A DNA stretch of 64,000 nucleotides from Avena insularis (taxonomy: Eukaryota > Streptophyta > Magnoliopsida > Poales > Poaceae): NCBI GenBank assembly GCA_023614405.1, contig CM042686.1, positions 348,386,329 through 348,450,328 on the forward strand, written 5' to 3'. The translations under genes and the position numbers were made by a program. The notes under the pieces are model-generated. The model made no database searches. It saw only the letters and a list, made by a program, of their open reading frames with translations, and was not told the DNA's origin. Below are positions 13,372 through 27,700 of this stretch, in pieces (position 1 is the stretch's first letter; each line of letters begins with the position of its first letter).

Positions 13372-16300
13372 TGTAGCATCCCAATTGTCTAACAATTGCA
13401 ATGCTACTAGCCTAGTCTAGATATATGCTACCTTCCTACATATAATTGTTGCATCATCATTATATCATGCTCATGTCATCATGCCTCCTTGCATTTGAGC
13501 ATCATATAAAACCCTTTTTGTTTTGGTTCTTATCTCATATGCATTATTAATTGTATTTGCCTCTTGATATTGTATTTGGTTCTTGATATATTGTTTAAAT
13601 GCCCAAGTTGAGTTGGGGGCATATCTTTTATGAACTCCACCACCTTTCTTTCACCACCTTATAATTCCACCATCCAACTAAATATGGGCTTGCACTTTAT
13701 TTGGGTTTTACCTCTAGCTCATGTGGGTTGGGATGGATCCAATTCTTTTCCACATGCTCTCATCTTGGCATCATTTTGTTTTCACATTATTGATATATGA
13801 GAGCCACATGGCCACCTTTGCATGCCTTGTGGGTGGAGCCCTATTTCTAGCTACCTTTTGTGTTGTTTTGGGGTTATCATCATGTTGGGATATTTTTGTG
13901 GCTTATTAAATGCCTAGTGGCATAAACACACTAGCAAGTCCCAAATATAATCCAATGTGATCATCTCCATCTACCCCACTTGGGATTCCTTCTAAATTCC
14001 TTTGCTTGGGCCTTACTCCAATTTTGAAGTGCAAATGAATAATGCCATGTAATAATGTTGTTCTCACAATAATCAACATGGCAATAAATGTTTTGCATGG
14101 GCCATGCAAGCCCCACCTTTTCTTATTCTTTGATTTTATTTGAATTTTGAGTGAACTTAAACCACATCTCTCTCTCCTCTTAGCTTGATCTTGTTTGAGC
14201 TTGCTTAAGACCATCATCACCACACCCTCTCTTGTGTTGCTTGATCTAGTTGGAGCGTGCCATCTTTCTTTTAAACCCTAGCTCTCACCCTCTCCTTACC
14301 TTTCTCTAAGCCACCCCATCTAAACCTAAACCCATCACCCTAATCACCTAGCTTGGCCACCCTCTCGGTCCCACCATGGCTACCATAGCTGGCCCACCAT
14401 GCCACCCATCTACCCCCCAAACCCTAGTACCAACCTTAGCCCGAGCTATGCCCCTTCCCTCCTACCCTAGCTCAAACCCTAGCACCAATCTACCCGAGGC
14501 TACCTCTCCCTCTAGCTCTCTCCGCCTAGGTGGCCCCGGCCCAGCCTGCCCTCCAACCCACGAGCTCCTCCTCCTGGTCCCTCCCTTCCTCTCTAAGCTA
14601 CAAGACAAAGGAAGAGAAGCCCTAGCAGCCCTCCTCCCTCATCTTTTGGCAAAGCAACCAAGCCCATGTGCTCCTCCTCCCTCTCTACCCCAACCACCCT
14701 ACCCAGATCGCATCCAGAGGCGCCCAGCTCCCACCCTTCTCCTTCTTCCTCCCCAAGCCGCCATGGCCTCTCCAACCCTAGCCTCGGCCTCCTCATCCTC
14801 GCTGTTCGAGCGCCAAGGCCGAACTAGAAGAACCAGAGCGTCCTCGGCTTCCTCTTCGCCAAGCGCCGGGAGTCATGGGACCTCGCCGAGAAGCTTGTCG
14901 CCGCGTGCCGGAGCACCGTGAAACCCGCCGCCTGCCTGCCTCGCCGATCCCCGCCACCTCAACGCCCCACGCCACAACACACCGGTGAGCTCTCGCAGCC
15001 CCTAGACACCCCTTCCTCTCTAGTTCGCCATAGCTCCGCCGGCCTGTCGAACACCACAGGGCGCCGCCCACCGCCACGGTCCGCGTGCGTCGGCGCCAGC
15101 ATGTGGCGTGCACCTGCCTCTGCTCGATGAAACCACGAGCGAACTGTAGCCGTAGCGCCTCTCCGTTTTGGTTTTTATGGCTTGGCCGAGACGCCGTGGT
15201 TCGCCGACATCGTCGTCCAAAGTCCGCCAGATCCACGCCGCACGCTGTTCAGCAGAAGCAGACAAATGACGACTGGTTTTGCAAAGAAGCCCTCCCCTTT
15301 TTCCCGCCTAAACCCGCAGCCCCGACCCCACCTACCAGCGCTGGCTTTTTTGCAAAAGGGTCCTCAGCTCTTGTGTTTTCCGCTCAGTCTCGGTTCGCCC
15401 GTGTCGCCACTGGCGGTCAAGACGGCAGGGCCTCTGGTGCCTCGGACCGCTGTCACCTCGCTGCTAGATCGAGCCTGTAAAAAGCTTTTCCGTGCTGGTG
15501 TTGAGTCAGCGTGACCCCACCTGTCCGTCAAGGGCTAGGTTAATCTGAGTATAAAAGTATTGCTGCTGCTTTTAAATTCAAATCTTTTCTAATTATTTCA
15601 AATTCAAATATAATTGCTTTTAACTAACTTTTAAAATACAAATCCAAATAATACAAATAATATATGTTTTCAAATCAGAAAAATGTGAGGATCTCAAATA
15701 TGCCATCTAAAATATATTTTTGAACACTTAAATTTCCAAGTTTATTTAAATTACAATAAATGCCCCTTTTTCTTAAATAATTAATAACTTTTGTTTTATA
15801 AATCCAAATTTAACAAATAATATGTCTAAAATGATTAGCTCGATGAGACCTTTCTGTTTATGCATTCCATGGTTTGATTTGAAGCATGCATCATATAAAT
15901 ATATTATGGACAGCAACTTAATTGTGAATAAAATGGGGCCAAAACTAAATAAAATGGCTTATTCGTGTGTTTCACACCTCACCCTTGCCATGCTACCGTA
16001 TTGCCATGCAAATTGTGCATCATTCATCATGGCATGATTGTTTGCTTGATGCATTTATCCATATGCTTGTGCACTTTATTTATGTTGGCCCTTGTTTGTT
16101 TGGTTCTTCCTCGAATAGACGCCGAAAGTGGGGGATATATCAAAAGAACCAGGAGCACTACCTATCCATTCCTTGCTTCAACTGAGCTGCCAGGCAAGCA
16201 CTACCACATGCTTGCATACATACAGTACCTATTGCCTCTATCTTATTCTTGCATCATTGAGTCGCGATTGCATTAAATTGAATCCCAAGTATTGCATAGC

Positions 16301-17898
16301 CTTTACCTTTAAACCCACCGAAGCTTGTTCCTCCATCCCATGAGCCATTACTACAGGAGTTGTTTGAGCCATGCGAGTCGTAGAACAGCATGAGTAGGGT
16401 ATGTGAGTGTCTGATGGATAACGAGGTACCTAAACAACTTAACCTGAGTAGTAATGGGATAACTAATGAAAGTGGCATCGGTGAGCCATATTCGCTATTT
16501 GGGTTTTTCAGGCTCACTTGTGTCCCGTAAGACCCCGAGTACTTGATTCCTGTTCCAAGAATATTCGCGCTATCCACATCCGGGAGGCTTATGGACCCCC
16601 CTGAGCCAGAGCTTGATTCATTCTTATTTCTTGGGGCCACAACTAGTTTGAGGTTTTATTTACTATCCTGTACCTATGCCATGCTTTACTGCTTTATTTA
16701 CGATTGTGTGAGGAGCACGCATCGCTTAGGAAGCGGAGTGTTTTCGGTATCAGATCCCAGTTTTGGGATCTGCTTGCCGTTTACTGACCATTGGCAAACC
16801 TTGAGTCCGTCTCGAGTCGCTAACTCCGCTATGGTAGCTTAATGGGGTGGCCTCAAATATTTCAATCCTGTGATTGCTTTGTCGTGGATCGCCTCGCTGG
16901 GTTTTGATTTGGTTTTCCGAGGCATATCGAGTGTGTGTTGCTATTTGTGCACCCTGCAGGTAAAACTTCTAAAGCCGTGTCCGCGGTTATGGACGACTTG
17001 GAGCACAGTTTCTCGATCATAGACAAGCATAACTAAAGTACCGCTTCGAATTTGACTAGACTAGGTACCTGACTAGTAAATAGTGCAATACTCACGGAAT
17101 GGATAATAAAACTGCCAACGGATGGGGGGTTGTTCGTTCGCTTCCTCGTCGGTAAGCGAGGAGGAGGATGGATCTGTGGATATTACCGTTATAACTGTTG
17201 TTATTAATTCACGGACATCCGTCTATCTCTGGTTAGGCGGATGGTTAGCGAGTATCTGTAGAATTGTTAGGGTTTATCTTTTGCTGCAATTGCGTCACCC
17301 CAGGTTGTGTCCCTTTAGAGGCATAAAGACTTGCTGAAGTACCCTAGGGTCTCACACGATAAATTATTGGTTCGGATGGACAGTACACTCGCAAGATGGA
17401 TCTGGGTGGAAGAGACGGACGATGTGGGCAACGATCATTCGGTGTAGAGATTCCGGGAACGGGGATCCGTGAGATCTGTGGGCGGGATGTGCTTATTTAT
17501 GGGGCATCTTATGCCGATTTGCTTCTTATCCGTACTCGGATTTTGTCTTCCGCTTCCGCCTGATACTCTGATGTTTGATGTATGAGGAGATATCCTAAAC
17601 TATTATCTCTATCTAGGATATTTGGATCTTGCCGTATGGCGTTGCTATATTTCCTTTCTTTTTAGATGGAATGGCTCTGATGTACTATTGTATGGTGGCT
17701 TGCATACATACTCATTTGTGTATGTAGTTGATCCCTTCGCCTGCCGATTACGCCGCCCGTTCTTGTCCCGATGTTTGGAAATGGTTGGGACGGCCGCAAG
17801 GTCTACCTGTGAGTGGCATTTGGGCCCCACCGTACTATTTCAACCATTTCTGATCATCCAGGCTTGTACTAGGAGCGTAATTCACCGAGGTAGTTACA
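13372..17898 (+). repeat. 3' LTR (4,527 bp)
   Basis: This is a direct copy of 6208-10833 with the same TGTAG start, TTACA end and terminal hairpin (13373-13407). It is about 120 bp shorter than the 5' LTR across the GC-rich part (14347-15534 against 7192-8501). It is about 37 bp longer across the tail (16107-17898 against 9079-10833). The AT-rich middle is almost unchanged. Differences are mainly one- to four-base gains or losses near CG, CC and CT steps. Confidence 0.92.
15548..15556 (+). promoter_or_regulatory. TATA-like box of the 3' LTR
   Basis: GTATAAAAG corresponds to the 5' LTR box at 8515-8524, one A shorter. In this position it could start transcription into the downstream satellite array. 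That is inference. Confidence 0.45.
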
Positions 17899-17903
17899 AT
17901 AAC
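17899..17903 (+). repeat. Target site duplication, right (ATAAC)
   Basis: ATAAC follows the 3' LTR terminus and continues directly into satellite (TCTAGATGTGGATTG). It matches 6203-6207 and completes the interrupted monomer in phase. Confidence 0.93.
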
Positions 17904-20900
17904 TCTAGATGTGGATTGTGAGCAGAACACACATGCAATGACCCTGGTGGATCCATATGTGGTATGTGAGAAGAACACACATCGAATGACACTGGTGGAT
18001 CCATATGTGGTTTATGAGAAGAACATACATGCAATGACACTGGGTGTGGTTCATGAAAAGAACACACATCCAATGAACTCTGGTGGATCCATATGTGGTT
18101 TGTGAGAAGAACAGACATGCAATGACTCTAGCTGTCGTTCATGAGAAGAACACACATGCAATCACACTGGTGGATCTATATGTGGTTTGTGAGAAGAACA
18201 CACATCCAGTGACACTGGTCGATCCATGTGTGGTTTGTGAGAAGAACACACATGCAATGACACTGGTGGATCCTTATGTGGTTTGTGAAAAGAACACACA
18301 TGCAATGACTCTATATGTGGTTTGTGAGAAGAACACACATGCAATGACACTCGTGGATACATATGTGGTATGTGAGAAGAACACACATCCAATGACACTG
18401 GTGGATCCATATGTGGTCTGTGAAAATAACACACATGCAATGCCGCTGGTGGATCCATATGTGGTTTGTGAGAAGAACACACATCCAGTGACACTGGTGG
18501 ATCCATGTGTGGTTTGTGAGAAGAACACACATGCAATGACACTAGGTGTGGTTCATGAAAAGAACACACATCCAATGACACTGGTGGATCCTAATGTGGT
18601 TTGTGAAAAGAACATAGATGCAATGACTCTTGATGTTGTCCATGAGAAGAACACACATGCAACCATGCTGGTTGATCCATATGTGCTTTGTGAGAAGAAC
18701 ACACATCCAATGACACTGGTGGATCCATGTGTGGTTTGTGAGAAGAACACACATGCAATGACACTGGGTGTGGTTCATGAAAAGAACACACATCCAATAA
18801 CACTGGTGGATCCTTATGTGGTTTGTGAAAAGAACACACATGCAACGACTCTAGATGTGGTTTGTGAGAAGAACACACATGCAATGACCCTGGTGGATCC
18901 ATATGTGGTTTGTGAGAAGAACACACATCCAATGACACTGGTGGATCCATATGTGGTTTGTGAGAAAAACACACATGCAATGACTCTGGGTGTGGTTCAT
19001 GAAAAGAACACACATCCAATGACACCGGTGGATCCTTATGTGGTTTGTGAAAAGAACACACATGCAATGACTCTAGATGTGGATTGTGAGAAGAACACAC
19101 ATGCAATGACCCTGGTGGATCCATATGTGGTTTGTGAGAAGAACACACATCCAATGACACTGGTGGATCCATATGTGGTTTGTGAGAAGAACACACATGC
19201 AATGACACTGGGTGTGGTTCATGAAAAGAAGACACATCCAATGAACTCTGGTGGATCCATATGTGGTTTGTGAGAAGAACACACATGCAATGACTCTAGT
19301 TGTGGTTCATTAGAAGAACACACATGCAATCACACTGGTGGATCCATATGTGGTTTGTGAGAAGAACACACATCCAATGACACTAGTGGATCCATGTGTG
19401 GTTTATGAGAAGAACACACATGCAATGACACTGGTGGATCCTTATGTGGTTTGTGAAAAGAACACACATGCAATGACTCTATATATGGTTTGTGAGAAGA
19501 ACACACATGCAATGACACTGGTGGATCCATATGTGGTATGTGAGAAGAACACACATCCATTGACACTGGTGGATCCATATGTGGTTTATGAGAAGAACAT
19601 ACATGCAATGACGCTGGGTGTGGTTCATGAAAAGAACACACATCCCATGAACTCTGGTGGATCCATATGTGGTTTGTGAGAAGAACACACATGCAATGAC
19701 TCTAGCTGTTGTTCATGAGAAGAACACACATGCAATCACACTAGTGGATCCATATGTGGTTTGTGAGAAGAACACACATCCAATGACACTGGTGGATCCA
19801 TGTGTGGTTTGTGAGAAGAACGCACATGCAATGACACTGGTGGATCCTTACGTGGTTTGTGAAAAGAACACACATGCAATGACTCTATATGTGGTTTGTG
19901 AGAAGAACACACATGCAATGACACTAGTGGATCCATATGTGGTATGTGAGAAGAGCACACATCCAATGACACCGGTGGATCCATGTGTGGTTTGTGAGAA
20001 GAACACACATGCAATGACACTGGTGGATCCATATGTGGTCTGTGAAAACAACACACATGCAATGACACTGGCGTATCCATATGTGGTTTGTGAGAATAGA
20101 ACACATCCAGTGACACTGGTGGATCCATGTGTGGTTTGTGAGAAGAAAACACATGCAATGACACTAGGTGTGGTTCATGAAAAGAACACACATCCAATGA
20201 CACTGGTGGATCCTTATGTGGTTTGTGAAAAGAACACACATGCAATGACTCTTGATGTGGTCCATGAGAAGAACACACGTGCAATCATGCTGGTTGATCC
20301 ATATGTGCTTTGTGAGAAGGACACACATCCAATGACACTGGTGGATTCATGTGTGGTTTGTGAGAAGAACACACATGCAATGACACTAGGTGTGGTTCAT
20401 GAAAAGAACACACATCCAATGACACTGGTGGATCCTTATGTGGTTTGTGAAAAGAACACACATGCAATGACTCTAGATGTGGTTTGTGAGAAGAACACAC
20501 ATGCAATGACACTGGTGGATCCGTATGTGGTTTGTGAGAAGAACACACATCCAATGACACTGGTGGATCCATATGTGGTTTGTGAGAAAAACACACATCA
20601 ATGACTCTGGGTGTGGTTGATGAAAAGAACACACATCCAATGACACTGGTGGATCATTATGTGGTTTGTGAGAAGAACACACATCCAATGACACTGGTGG
20701 ATCCATGTGTGGTTTGTGAGAAGAACACACATGCAATGACACTGGGTGTGGTTCATGAAAAGAACACACATCCAATGAACTCTGGTGGATCCATATGTGG
20801 TTTGTGAGAAGAACACACATGCAATGACTCTAGCTGTGGTTTATGAGAAGAACACACATGGAATGACACTGGTGGATCCATATGTGGTTTGTGAGAAGAA

Positions 20901-23900
20901 CACACATCCAATGACACTGGTGGATCCATGTGTGGTTTGTGAAAAGAACACACATGCAATGACTCTAGATGTGGTTTGTGAGAAGAACACACATGCAATG
21001 ACACTGGTGGATCCATATGTGGTATGTGAGAAGAACACACATCCAATGACACTGGTGGATCCATATGTGGTATGTGAAAAGAACACACATGCAATGACAC
21101 TAGTAGATCCATGTGTGGTTTGTGGGAAGAACACACATGCAATGACACCGGTGGATCCATATGTGGTATGTGAAAAGAACACACATGCAATGACACTGGT
21201 GGATCCATATGTGGTTTGTGAGAAGAACACACATGCAATGACACTGGTGGATCCTTATGTGGTTTGTGAAAAGAACACACATGCAATGACTCTAGATGTG
21301 GTTTGTGAGAAGAACACACATGCAATGACTCTGGTGGATCCATATGTGGTTTGTGAGAAGAACACACATCCAATGACACTGGTGGATCCTTATGTTGTTT
21401 GTGAGAAAAACACACATGCAATGACTCTGGGTGTGGTTCATGAAAAGAACACACATCCAATGACACCGGTGGATCCTTATGTGGTTTGTGAAAAGAACAC
21501 ACATGCAATGACACTGGTGGATCCATATGTGGTTTGTGAGAAGAACACACATGCAATGACACTGGTGGATCCTTATGTGGTTTGTGAAAAGAACACACAT
21601 GCAACGACTCTAGATGTGGATTGTGAGAAGAACACACATGCAATGACCCTGGTGGATCCATATGTGGTTTGTGAGAAGATCACACATGCAATGACACTGG
21701 GTGTGGTTCATGAAAAGAACACACATCCAATGAACTCTGGTGGATCCATATGTGGTTTGTGAGAAGAACACACATGCAATGACTCTAGCTGTGGTTCATG
21801 AGAAGAACACACATGCAATCACACTGGTGGATCCATATGTGGTTTGTGAGAAGAAGACACATCCAATGACACTGGTGGATCCATGTGTGGTTTGTGAGAA
21901 GAACACACATGCTATGACACTGGGTGTGGTTCATGAAAAGAACACACATCCAATGACACTGGTGGATCCTTATGTGGTTTTTGAGAAGAACACACATGCA
22001 ATGACTCTAGATGTGGATTGTGAGAAGAACACACATGTAATGACCCTGGTGTATCCATATGTGGTTTGTGAGAGGAACACACATCCAATGACACTGGTGG
22101 ATCCATATGTGGTTTGTGAGAAAAACACACATGCAATGACACTGGGTGTGGTTCATGAAAAGAACACACATCCAATGAACTCTGGTGGATCCATATGTGG
22201 TTTGTGAGAAGAACACACATGCAATGACTCTAGCTGTGGTTCATGAGAAGAACACACATGCAATCACACTAGTGGATCCATATGTGGTTTGTGATAAGAA
22301 CACACATCCAATGACACTGGTGGATACATGTGTGGTTTGTGAGAAGAACACACATGCAATGATACTGGGTGTGGTTCATGAAAAGAACACACATCAAATG
22401 ACACTGCTGGATCCTTATGTGGTTTGTGAAAAGAACACAAATGCAATGACTCTAGATGTGGTTTGTGAGAAGAACACACATGCAATGACACTGGTGGATC
22501 CATATGTGGTTTGTGAGAAAAACACACATGCAATGACTCAGGGTGTGGTTCATGAAAAGAACACACATCCAATGACACTGGTGGATCCTTATGTGGTTTG
22601 TGAAAAGAACACACATGCAACGACTCTAGATGTGGATTGTGAGAAGAACACACATGCAATGACCCTGGTGGATCCATATGTGGTTTGTGAGAAGAACACA
22701 GATGCAATGACACTGGTGGATCCATGTGTGGTTTGTGGGAAGAACACACATGCAATGACACCGGTGGATCCATATGTGGTATGTGAAAAGAACACACATG
22801 CAATGACACTGGTGGATCCATATGTGGTTTGTGAGAAGAACACACATGCAATGACACTGGTGGATCCTTATGTGGTTTGTGAAAAGAACACACATGCAAT
22901 GACTCTAGATGTGGTTTGTGAGAAGAACACACATGCAATGACTCTGGTGGATCCATATGTGGTTTGTGAGAAGAACACACATCCAATGACACTGGTGGAT
23001 CCTTATGTTGTTTGTGAGAAAAACACACATGCAATGCCTCTGGGTGTGGTTCATGAAAAGAACACACATCCAATGACACTTGTGGATCCTTATGTGGTTT
23101 GTGAAAAGAACACACATGCAACGACTCTAGATGTGGATTGTGAGAAGAACACACATGCAATGACCCTGGTGGATCCATATGTGGTTTGTGAGAAGAACAC
23201 ACATCCAATGACACTGGTGGATCCATATGTGGTTTGTGAGAAGAACACACATGCAATGACACTGGGTGTGGTTCATGAATAGAACACACATCCAATGACA
23301 CTGGTGGATCCTTATGTTGTTTGTGAAAAGAACACACATGCAATGACTCTAGATGTGAATTGTGAGAAGAACACACATGCAATGACCCTGGTGGATCCAT
23401 ATGTGGTTTCTGAGAAGAACACACATCCAATGACACTGGTCGATCCATATGTGGTTTGTGAGAAGAACACACATGCAATGACACTGGGTGTGGTTCATGA
23501 AAAGAACACTCATCCACTGAACTCTGGTGGATCCATATGTGGTTTGTGAGAAGAACACACATGTAATGACTCTAGCTGTGGTTCATGAGAAGAACACACA
23601 TGCAATCACACTGGTGGATCCATATGTGGTTTGTGAGAAGAACACACATCGAATGACACTGGTGGATCCATGTGTGGTTTGTGAGAAGAACACACATGCT
23701 ATGACACTGGGTGTGGTTCATGAAAAGAACATACATCCAATGACACTGGTGGATCCTTATGTGGTTTTTGAGAAGAACACACATGCAATGACTCTAGATG
23801 TGGTTTCTAAAAAGAACACACATGCAATAACACTGGTGGATCCATATGTGGTTTGTGAGAAGAACACACATCCAATGACACTGGTGGATCCATGTGTGGT

Positions 23901-24766
23901 TTGTGAGAAGAACACGCATGCAATGACACTGGGTGTGGTTCATGAAAAGAACGCACATCCAATGACACTGGTGGATCCTTATGTGGTCTGTGAAAAGAAC
24001 ACACATGCAATTACTCTAGATGTGGATTGTGAGAAGAACACACATGCAATGACCCTGGTGTATCCATATGTGGTATGTGAGAAGAACACACATCCAATGA
24101 AACTGGTGGATCCATATGTGGTTTATGAGAAGAACATACATGCAATGGCACTGGGTGTGGTTCATGAAAAGAACACACATCCAATGAACTCTGGTGGATC
24201 CATATGTGGTTTGTGAGGAGAACACACATGCAATGACTCTATCTGTGGTTCATGAGAAGAACACACATGCCATCACACTGGTGGATCCATATGTCGTTTG
24301 TGAGAAGAACACACATCCAATGACACTGGTGGATCCATGTGTGGTTTGTGAAAAGAACACACATGCAATGACTCTTGATGTGGTCCATGAGAAGAACACA
24401 CATGCAATCATGCTGGTTTATCCATATGTGCTTTGTGAGAAAAACACACATGCAATGACACTGGTGGATCCATGTGTGGTTTGTGAGAAGAACACACGCG
24501 CAATGACACTAGGTGTGGTTCATGAAAAGAACACACATCCAATGACACTGGTGGATCCTTATGTGGTTTGTGAAAAGAACACACATGCAATGACTCTTGA
24601 TGTGGTCCATGAGAAGAACACACATGCAATCATGCTGGTTGATCCATATGTGCTTTGTGAGAAGAACACACATCCAATGACACTGGTGGATCCTTGTGTG
24701 GTTTGTGAGAAGAACACACATGCAATGACACTGGGTGTGGTTCATGAAAAGAACACACATCCAATG

Positions 24767-27700
24767 ACACTGGTGGATCATTATGTGGTTTGTGAAAAGA
24801 ACACACATGCAATGACTCTAGATGTGGTTTGTGAGAAGAACACACATGCAATGACACTGGTGGATCCATATGTGGTTTGTGAGAAGAACACACATCCAAT
24901 GACACTGGTGGATCCATATGTGGTTTGTGAGAAAAACACACATGCAATGACTCTGGGTGTGGTTCATGAAAAGAACACACATCCAATGACACTGGTGGAT
25001 CGTTATGTGGTTTGTGAAAAGAACACACATGCAATGACTCTAGATGTGGATTGTGAGAAGAACACACATGCAATGACCCTGGTGGATCCATATGTGGTTT
25101 GTGAGAAGAACACACATCCAATGACACTGGTGGATCCATATGTGGTTTGTGAGAAGAACACACATGCATTGAGACTGGGTGTGGTTCATGAAAAGAACAC
25201 ACATCCAATGACACTGGTGGATCCTTATGTGGTTTGTGAAAAGAACACACATGCAATGACTCTAAATGTGGATTGTGAGAAGAACACACATGCAATGACC
25301 CTGGTGGATCCATATGTGGTTTGTGAGAAGAACACACATCCAATGACACTAGTGGATCCATATGTGGTTTGTGAGAAGAACACACGTGCAATGACACTGG
25401 GTGTGGTTCATGAAAAGAACACACATCCAATGAACTCTGGTGGATCCATATGTGGTTTGTGAGAAGAACACACATGCAATGACTCTAGCTGTGGTTCATG
25501 AGAAGAACACACATGCAATCACACTGGTGGATCCATATGTGGTTTGTGAGAAGAACACACATCCAATGACACTGGTGGATCCATGTGTGGTTTGTGAGAA
25601 GAACACACATGCAATGACACTAGGTGTGGTTCATGAAAAGAACTAACATCCAATGACACTGGTGGATCCTTATGTGGTTTTTGAGAAGAACACACATGCA
25701 ATGACTCTAGATGTGGTTTCTAAAAAGAACACACATGCAATGACACTGGTGGATCCATATATGGTTTGTGAGAAGAACACACATCCAATGACACTAGTGG
25801 ATCTATGTGTGGTTTGTGAGAAGAACGCGCATGCAATGACACTAGGTGTGGTTCATGAAAAGAACACACATCCAATGACACTGGGGGATCCTGATGTGGT
25901 CTGTGAAAAGAACACACATGCAATAACTCTAGATGTGGACTGTGAGAAGAACACACATGCAATGACCCTGGTGGATCCATATGTGGTATGTGAGAAGAAC
26001 ACACATCCAATGAAACTGGTGGATCCATATGTGGTTTATGAGAAGAACATACATGCAATGGCACTGGGTGTGGTTCATGAAAAGAACACACATCCAATGA
26101 ACTCTGGTGGATCCATATGTGGTTTGTGAGAAGAACACACATGCAATGACTCTAGCTGTGGTTCATGAGAAGAACACACATGCAATCACACTTGTGGATC
26201 CATATGTGGTTTGTGAGAAGAACACACATCCAATGACACTGGTGGATCCATGTGTGGTTTGTGAGAAGAACACACATGCAATGACACTGGTGGATCCTTA
26301 TGTGGTCTGTGAAAAGAACACACATGCAATTACTCATGATGTGGATTGTGAGAAGAACACACATGCAATGACCCTGGTGTATCCATATGTGGTATGTGAG
26401 AAGAACACACATCCAATGAAACTGGTGGATCCATATGTGGTTTATGAGAAGAACATACATGCAATGGCACTGGGTGTGGTTCATGAAAAGAACACACATC
26501 CAATGAACTCTGGTGGATCCATATGTGGTTTGTGAGAAGAACACACATGCAATGACTCTATCTGTGGTTCATGAGAAGAACACACATGCAATCACACTGG
26601 TGGATCCATATGTGGTTTGTGAGAAGAACACAGATCCAATGACACTGGTGGATCCATGTGTGGTTTGTGAAAAGAACACACATGCAATGACTCTTGATGT
26701 GGTCCATGAGAAGAACACACATGCAATCATGCTGGTTTATCCATATGTGCTTTGTGAGAAAAACACACATCCAATGACACTGGTGGATCCATGTGTGGTT
26801 TGTGAGAAGAACACACGTGCAATGACACGAGGTGTGATTCATGAAAATAACACACATCCAATGACACTGGTGGATCCTTATGTGGTTTGTGAAAAGAACA
26901 CACATGCAATGACTCTTGATGTGGTCCATGAGAAGAACACACATGCAATCATGCTGGTTGATCCATATGTGCTTTGTGAGAAGAACACACATCCAATGAC
27001 ACTAGTGGATCCTTGTGTGGTTGGTGAGAAGAACACAAATGCAATGACACTGGGTGTGGTTCATGAAAAGAACACACATCCAATGACACTGGTGGATCAT
27101 TATGTGGTTTGTGAAAAGAACACACATGCACTGACTCTTGATGTGGTTCGTGAGAAGAACACACATGCAATGACACTGGTGGATCCATATGTGGTTTGTG
27201 AGAAGAACACACATCCAATGACACTGGTGGATCCATATGTGGTTTGTGAGAAAAACACACATGCAATGACTCTGGGTGTGGTTCATGAAAAGAACACACA
27301 TCCAATGACACTGGTGGATCCTTATGTGGTTTGTGAAAAGAACACACATGCAACGACTCTAGATGTGGATTGTGAGAAGAACACACATGCAATGACCCTG
27401 GTGGATCCATATGTGGTTTGTGAGAAGAACACACATCCAATGACACTGGTGGATCCATATGTGGTTTGTGAGAAGAACACACATGCATTGACACTTGGTG
27501 TGGTTCATGAAAAGAACACACATCCAATGACACTGGTGGATCCTTATGTGGTTTGTGAAAAGAACACACATGCAATGACTCTAGATGTGGATTGTGAGAA
27601 GAACACACATGCAATGACCCTGGTGGATCCATATGTGGTTTGTGAGAAGAACACACATCCAATGACACTAGTGGATCCATATGTGGTTTGTGAGAAGAAC

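Larger units (their letters stand above)
6208..17898 (+). mobile_element. Non-autonomous long-LTR retrotransposon (LARD-like), 11.7 kb
   Basis: The element has two directly repeated LTRs (6208-10833 and 13372-17898) that begin TGTAG and end TTACA. It has an initiator-Met-type primer binding site just after the 5' LTR, a polypurine tract just before the 3' LTR and a 5-bp target duplication. The 2,538-bp interior has no recognisable gag, protease, reverse transcriptase, RNase H or integrase on either strand, so it must have been mobilised by proteins made elsewhere. LTRs of more than 4 kb with a short non-coding interior match the class called large retrotransposon derivatives, known from barley and other grasses. 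I cannot assign a named family. Orientation (+) comes from the PBS and PPT. It sits wholly inside the satellite array. Confidence 0.93.
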
